Below are positions 62,356 through 64,000 of a stretch of 64,000 nucleotides of DNA, one piece after another. Made by a program: the position numbers and the translations under genes. The notes under the pieces were generated by a model. That model made no database searches. It was not told the origin of the DNA and saw only the letters and a program-made list of their open reading frames with translations. How positions within the stretch are numbered: the stretch's first letter is position 1; each line of letters begins with the position of its first letter. Origin of the DNA: Stenotrophomonas sp. NA06056 (GTDB lineage: Bacteria; Pseudomonadota; Gammaproteobacteria; Xanthomonadales; Xanthomonadaceae); assembly GCF_013364355.1 (NCBI RefSeq), contig NZ_CP054931.1:3844001-3908000 (forward strand), written 5' to 3'.

Positions 62356-62461
62356 GGGTCGGGTGGGTGGGGCTTGCAGGGGTGTCCGCGCCAAGGATGG
62401 CGCGGCCAAGCCTCCATGGACGGATTCACGGCGTCCCCTGCAAACCCCACCCGCCCGACCC
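62356..62461 (+). repeat. Long hairpin element, copy 3
   Basis: The outer arms (GGGTCGGGTGGGTGGGG at 62356 and its near complement ending at 62461) differ in sequence from those of copy 2 but still pair. The core keeps GGGGTGT, GCGCC..GGATGGCGC, CCAAGCC, CCATGGACG and ACGGCGTCCCC. A SMAG-like hairpin (GTAGATCCACGCCATGCGTG) lies upstream at 62268-62287. No gene is seen in 62090-62522. Confidence 0.75.
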
Positions 62462-62522
62462 ACTCCATGACACGCTCTACGCGACCAACCGCAACGCTTT
62501 TGATAACCCCCGGACACCCCGC

Positions 62523-63371
62523 ATGCCGCCCCTGCTGAAAATCCGCACCGAGCGCGGGCAGATGTCGGCCATCGAACGCCGCATCGCCGACTTCATCCTC
62601 GACAACGCCCACCTGCTGCGCGATTACTCTTCGCAGCAGCTGGCCAGTGCCTTGGGCATCAGCCAATCCAGCGTGGTGAAGTTCAGCCAGAAGCTCGGCT
62701 TCAAGGGCTACCCGGACCTGAAGTATTCCATCGGCGAGGACGTTGCCCGCGCCGGTGCCGACCCCCAGCAGATGCCGGCCGAACCGGACATCAGCGATGA
62801 CTACCTGCGCCTGGGTGACGCCCTGCGCCGCAGCAAGGCACAGGCCGAGGAAGAAACCCGCCAGGCCAACCCGCGTGAGGAGATCGAGCGCATCGTGCAG
62901 CTGCTCGACGGCGCGCCCAAGCTGTTCGTCCACGGCCTCGGTGACGACGGCCTGTACGCACGTGAATTCGCCATGCGGCTGTCGCTGCTCGGCCTGCTGG
63001 TGGTGCCGCATACCGATCCGATCCTGATGCTGGCCAACCTGTCCGCCGCACGCCCGGGCGACGTGCTGCTGATGTTCTCCGAGTTCGGCAACCTGCCACA
63101 GCTGTCACAGCTCTCGCGCCAGTTCCAGGACATGGGCGGCAAGGTCGTGTCGATCACCCGCCACACCGCCAACCCGCTGCGTGCGCATGCCGATGCAGCG
63201 CTGGTGGTATGCGCGCACGACCGCGCGCCGCAGGTGGCGCAGCTGCTGTACCGTAGTGCCATGCACGCCCTGCTCGATTTCCTGTTCGTGCTGCTCTGCC
63301 ACGCCAATCCGGATCGCCAGCAACAGCTGGCGGTGAATCTGGAACGGATCGATCACCTGCTGGATTGCTGA
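62523..63371 (+). CDS. RpiR/MurR-family transcriptional regulator
   Basis: The 282-residue protein has the N-terminal RpiR helix-turn-helix (SAIERRIADFILDNAHLLRDYSS; LASALGISQSSVVKFSQKLGF) and a C-terminal SIS sugar-phosphate domain (LFVHGLGDDGLYAREFAMRL; VLLMFSEFGNLPQ). MurR, a known member, senses N-acetylmuramic acid 6-phosphate. Its location in a peptidoglycan-peptide cluster suggests it senses a muramyl-type sugar phosphate. The predicted operator pair is at 59485-59529. Start 62523 was chosen because the family begins there. Confidence 0.88.
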   Translation: MPPLLKIRTERGQMSAIERRIADFILDNAHLLRDYSSQQLASALGISQSSVVKFSQKLGFKGYPDLKYSIGEDVARAGADPQQMPAEPDISDDYLRLGDALRRSKAQAEEETRQANPREEIERIVQLLDGAPKLFVHGLGDDGLYAREFAMRLSLLGLLVVPHTDPILMLANLSAARPGDVLLMFSEFGNLPQLSQLSRQFQDMGGKVVSITRHTANPLRAHADAALVVCAHDRAPQVAQLLYRSAMHALLDFLFVLLCHANPDRQQQLAVNLERIDHLLDC

Positions 63372-63384
63372 CCGGAGTGCCTGC

Positions 63385-64000
63385 ATGAACCGCCTGTTCC
63401 GTTGCGCCGTCGCTGCCGGGCTGTTGACCCTGCTGCCGCTGTTTCCCGCCGCAGCCCTCAGTAAAAGGCTCCCTCCCCTGGTGCACAGCCAGCAGGTCGT
63501 GGTGGTGGTCACCGACAGTTGGGATGCCAACCAAGGCAAGCTGCAGGCCTACACCCGGGACGCCAAGGGGTGGCAGCCGCACGGTCCGGCGTTCGACGTG
63601 GCGATCGGGCGCACTGGCAGCGCCTGGGGGCTGGGGCTGACAGGCACGCCAGCAGACGGCCCGCAGAAGCGCGAAGGCGATGGCCGCAGCCCGGCGGGCG
63701 TCTTCGCGATCGGCAGCGCGTTCGGCTACACAGGAAAGGCCACCACCGGCCTGACTTACCAGCCGATGCAGTCCACGCATTACTGCATGGACGTGCCGGC
63801 CTCGCCGCAGTACAACCAGATTGTCGACGCACGCGAGGTCGGCGCCGAGGCCGTGAAGGGCTCCACTGAACCCATGCGACTGGACCTGCACAACAAAGGG
63901 GATGTGCGCTACCGGCAGGGCTTTGTGATCGCCCACAATGCCTTCAACGAACCGGGCCATGGCAGTTGCATCTTCGCCCATCTGTGGCGTCAGCCCGGTG
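63385..64000 (+). CDS. L,D-transpeptidase-family protein, truncated by the window edge
   Basis: The visible 205 residues start with a signal peptide (AVAAGLLTLLPLFPAAA), then VVVVVTDSWDANQGKLQAYTR and GDGRSPAGVFAIGSAFGYTG. The end shows a YkuD-like active site: His in FVIAHNAFNEPGHGSCIFAHLW with the catalytic Cys. Such proteins cross-link or modify peptidoglycan in the periplasm. ATG 63385 lies 13 bases after the regulator stop, so it belongs to that operon. Confidence 0.78.
   Translation, partial: MNRLFRCAVAAGLLTLLPLFPAAALSKRLPPLVHSQQVVVVVTDSWDANQGKLQAYTRDAKGWQPHGPAFDVAIGRTGSAWGLGLTGTPADGPQKREGDGRSPAGVFAIGSAFGYTGKATTGLTYQPMQSTHYCMDVPASPQYNQIVDAREVGAEAVKGSTEPMRLDLHNKGDVRYRQGFVIAHNAFNEPGHGSCIFAHLWRQPG

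Overview
The window is a stretch of GC-rich gammaproteobacterial chromosome. It is most consistent with Stenotrophomonas, probably the S. maltophilia complex. The reasons are the many GTAG-headed hairpin repeats (SMAG elements), several effectors carrying the Xanthomonadales type IV secretion signal domain XVIPCD, and a Xanthomonadaceae-type set of core genes (aceE, glnE, yqjI/yqjH-like pair, hglS). No rRNA, tRNA or CRISPR array was seen. Species assignment is inference.

Layout. Bases 1-7236 hold ordinary chromosomal genes: a MerC-type fragment, a DmeR/DmeF-like Co/Ni sensor-efflux pair with a clear operator, a methyltransferase, a polysaccharide deacetylase, a hydrolase and small secreted proteins. 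Bases 7410-21866 form a bacterial-killing effector island. It contains four paralogous effectors (7839, 10998, 12643 and 20267) that share a conserved His...Cys-x-Asp arrangement, three lipoproteins that are likely periplasmic immunity proteins, one headless XVIPCD protein, one large effector broken by a one-base frameshift, and two paralogous immunity genes with a toxin remnant between them. The secretion machine itself is not in the window.

Bases 22000-23800 hold TonB-C-terminal-like proteins and a strongly structured RNA leader ahead of a small unknown gene. Bases 23880-31043 are a lower-GC defence island. It starts at an IS3 transposase remnant, continues with a predicted PD-(D/E)XK nuclease, a C5-cytosine methyltransferase, a Vsr mismatch endonuclease and an EcoRII-like restriction enzyme, and ends with a tightly overlapping three-gene operon: a stand-alone colicin E3-type ribonuclease, a small acidic protein and an ImmA/IrrE metallopeptidase. 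That operon is the best candidate for a little-described system.

Bases 31151-52000 are core metabolism and housekeeping: aceE, a PadR-type regulator with a ferric-reductase-like protein, YceI, a RutE-like reductase, an ELM1-like protein, a VUT transporter, glnE, a CoA-transferase, hglS, a HAD hydrolase and an EF-hand protein. They are punctuated by SMAG repeats and a 152-bp tandem array. Bases 52610-64000 look like a locus for scavenging peptidoglycan peptides: a VanX-type dipeptidase, a serine hydrolase, a TonB-dependent receptor, a transglutaminase-like protein, an NlpC/P60 endopeptidase, an L-Ala-D/L-Glu-type epimerase, an RpiR-family regulator and an L,D-transpeptidase-family protein. A pair of AT-rich inverted repeats sits in the divergent promoter of the locus.
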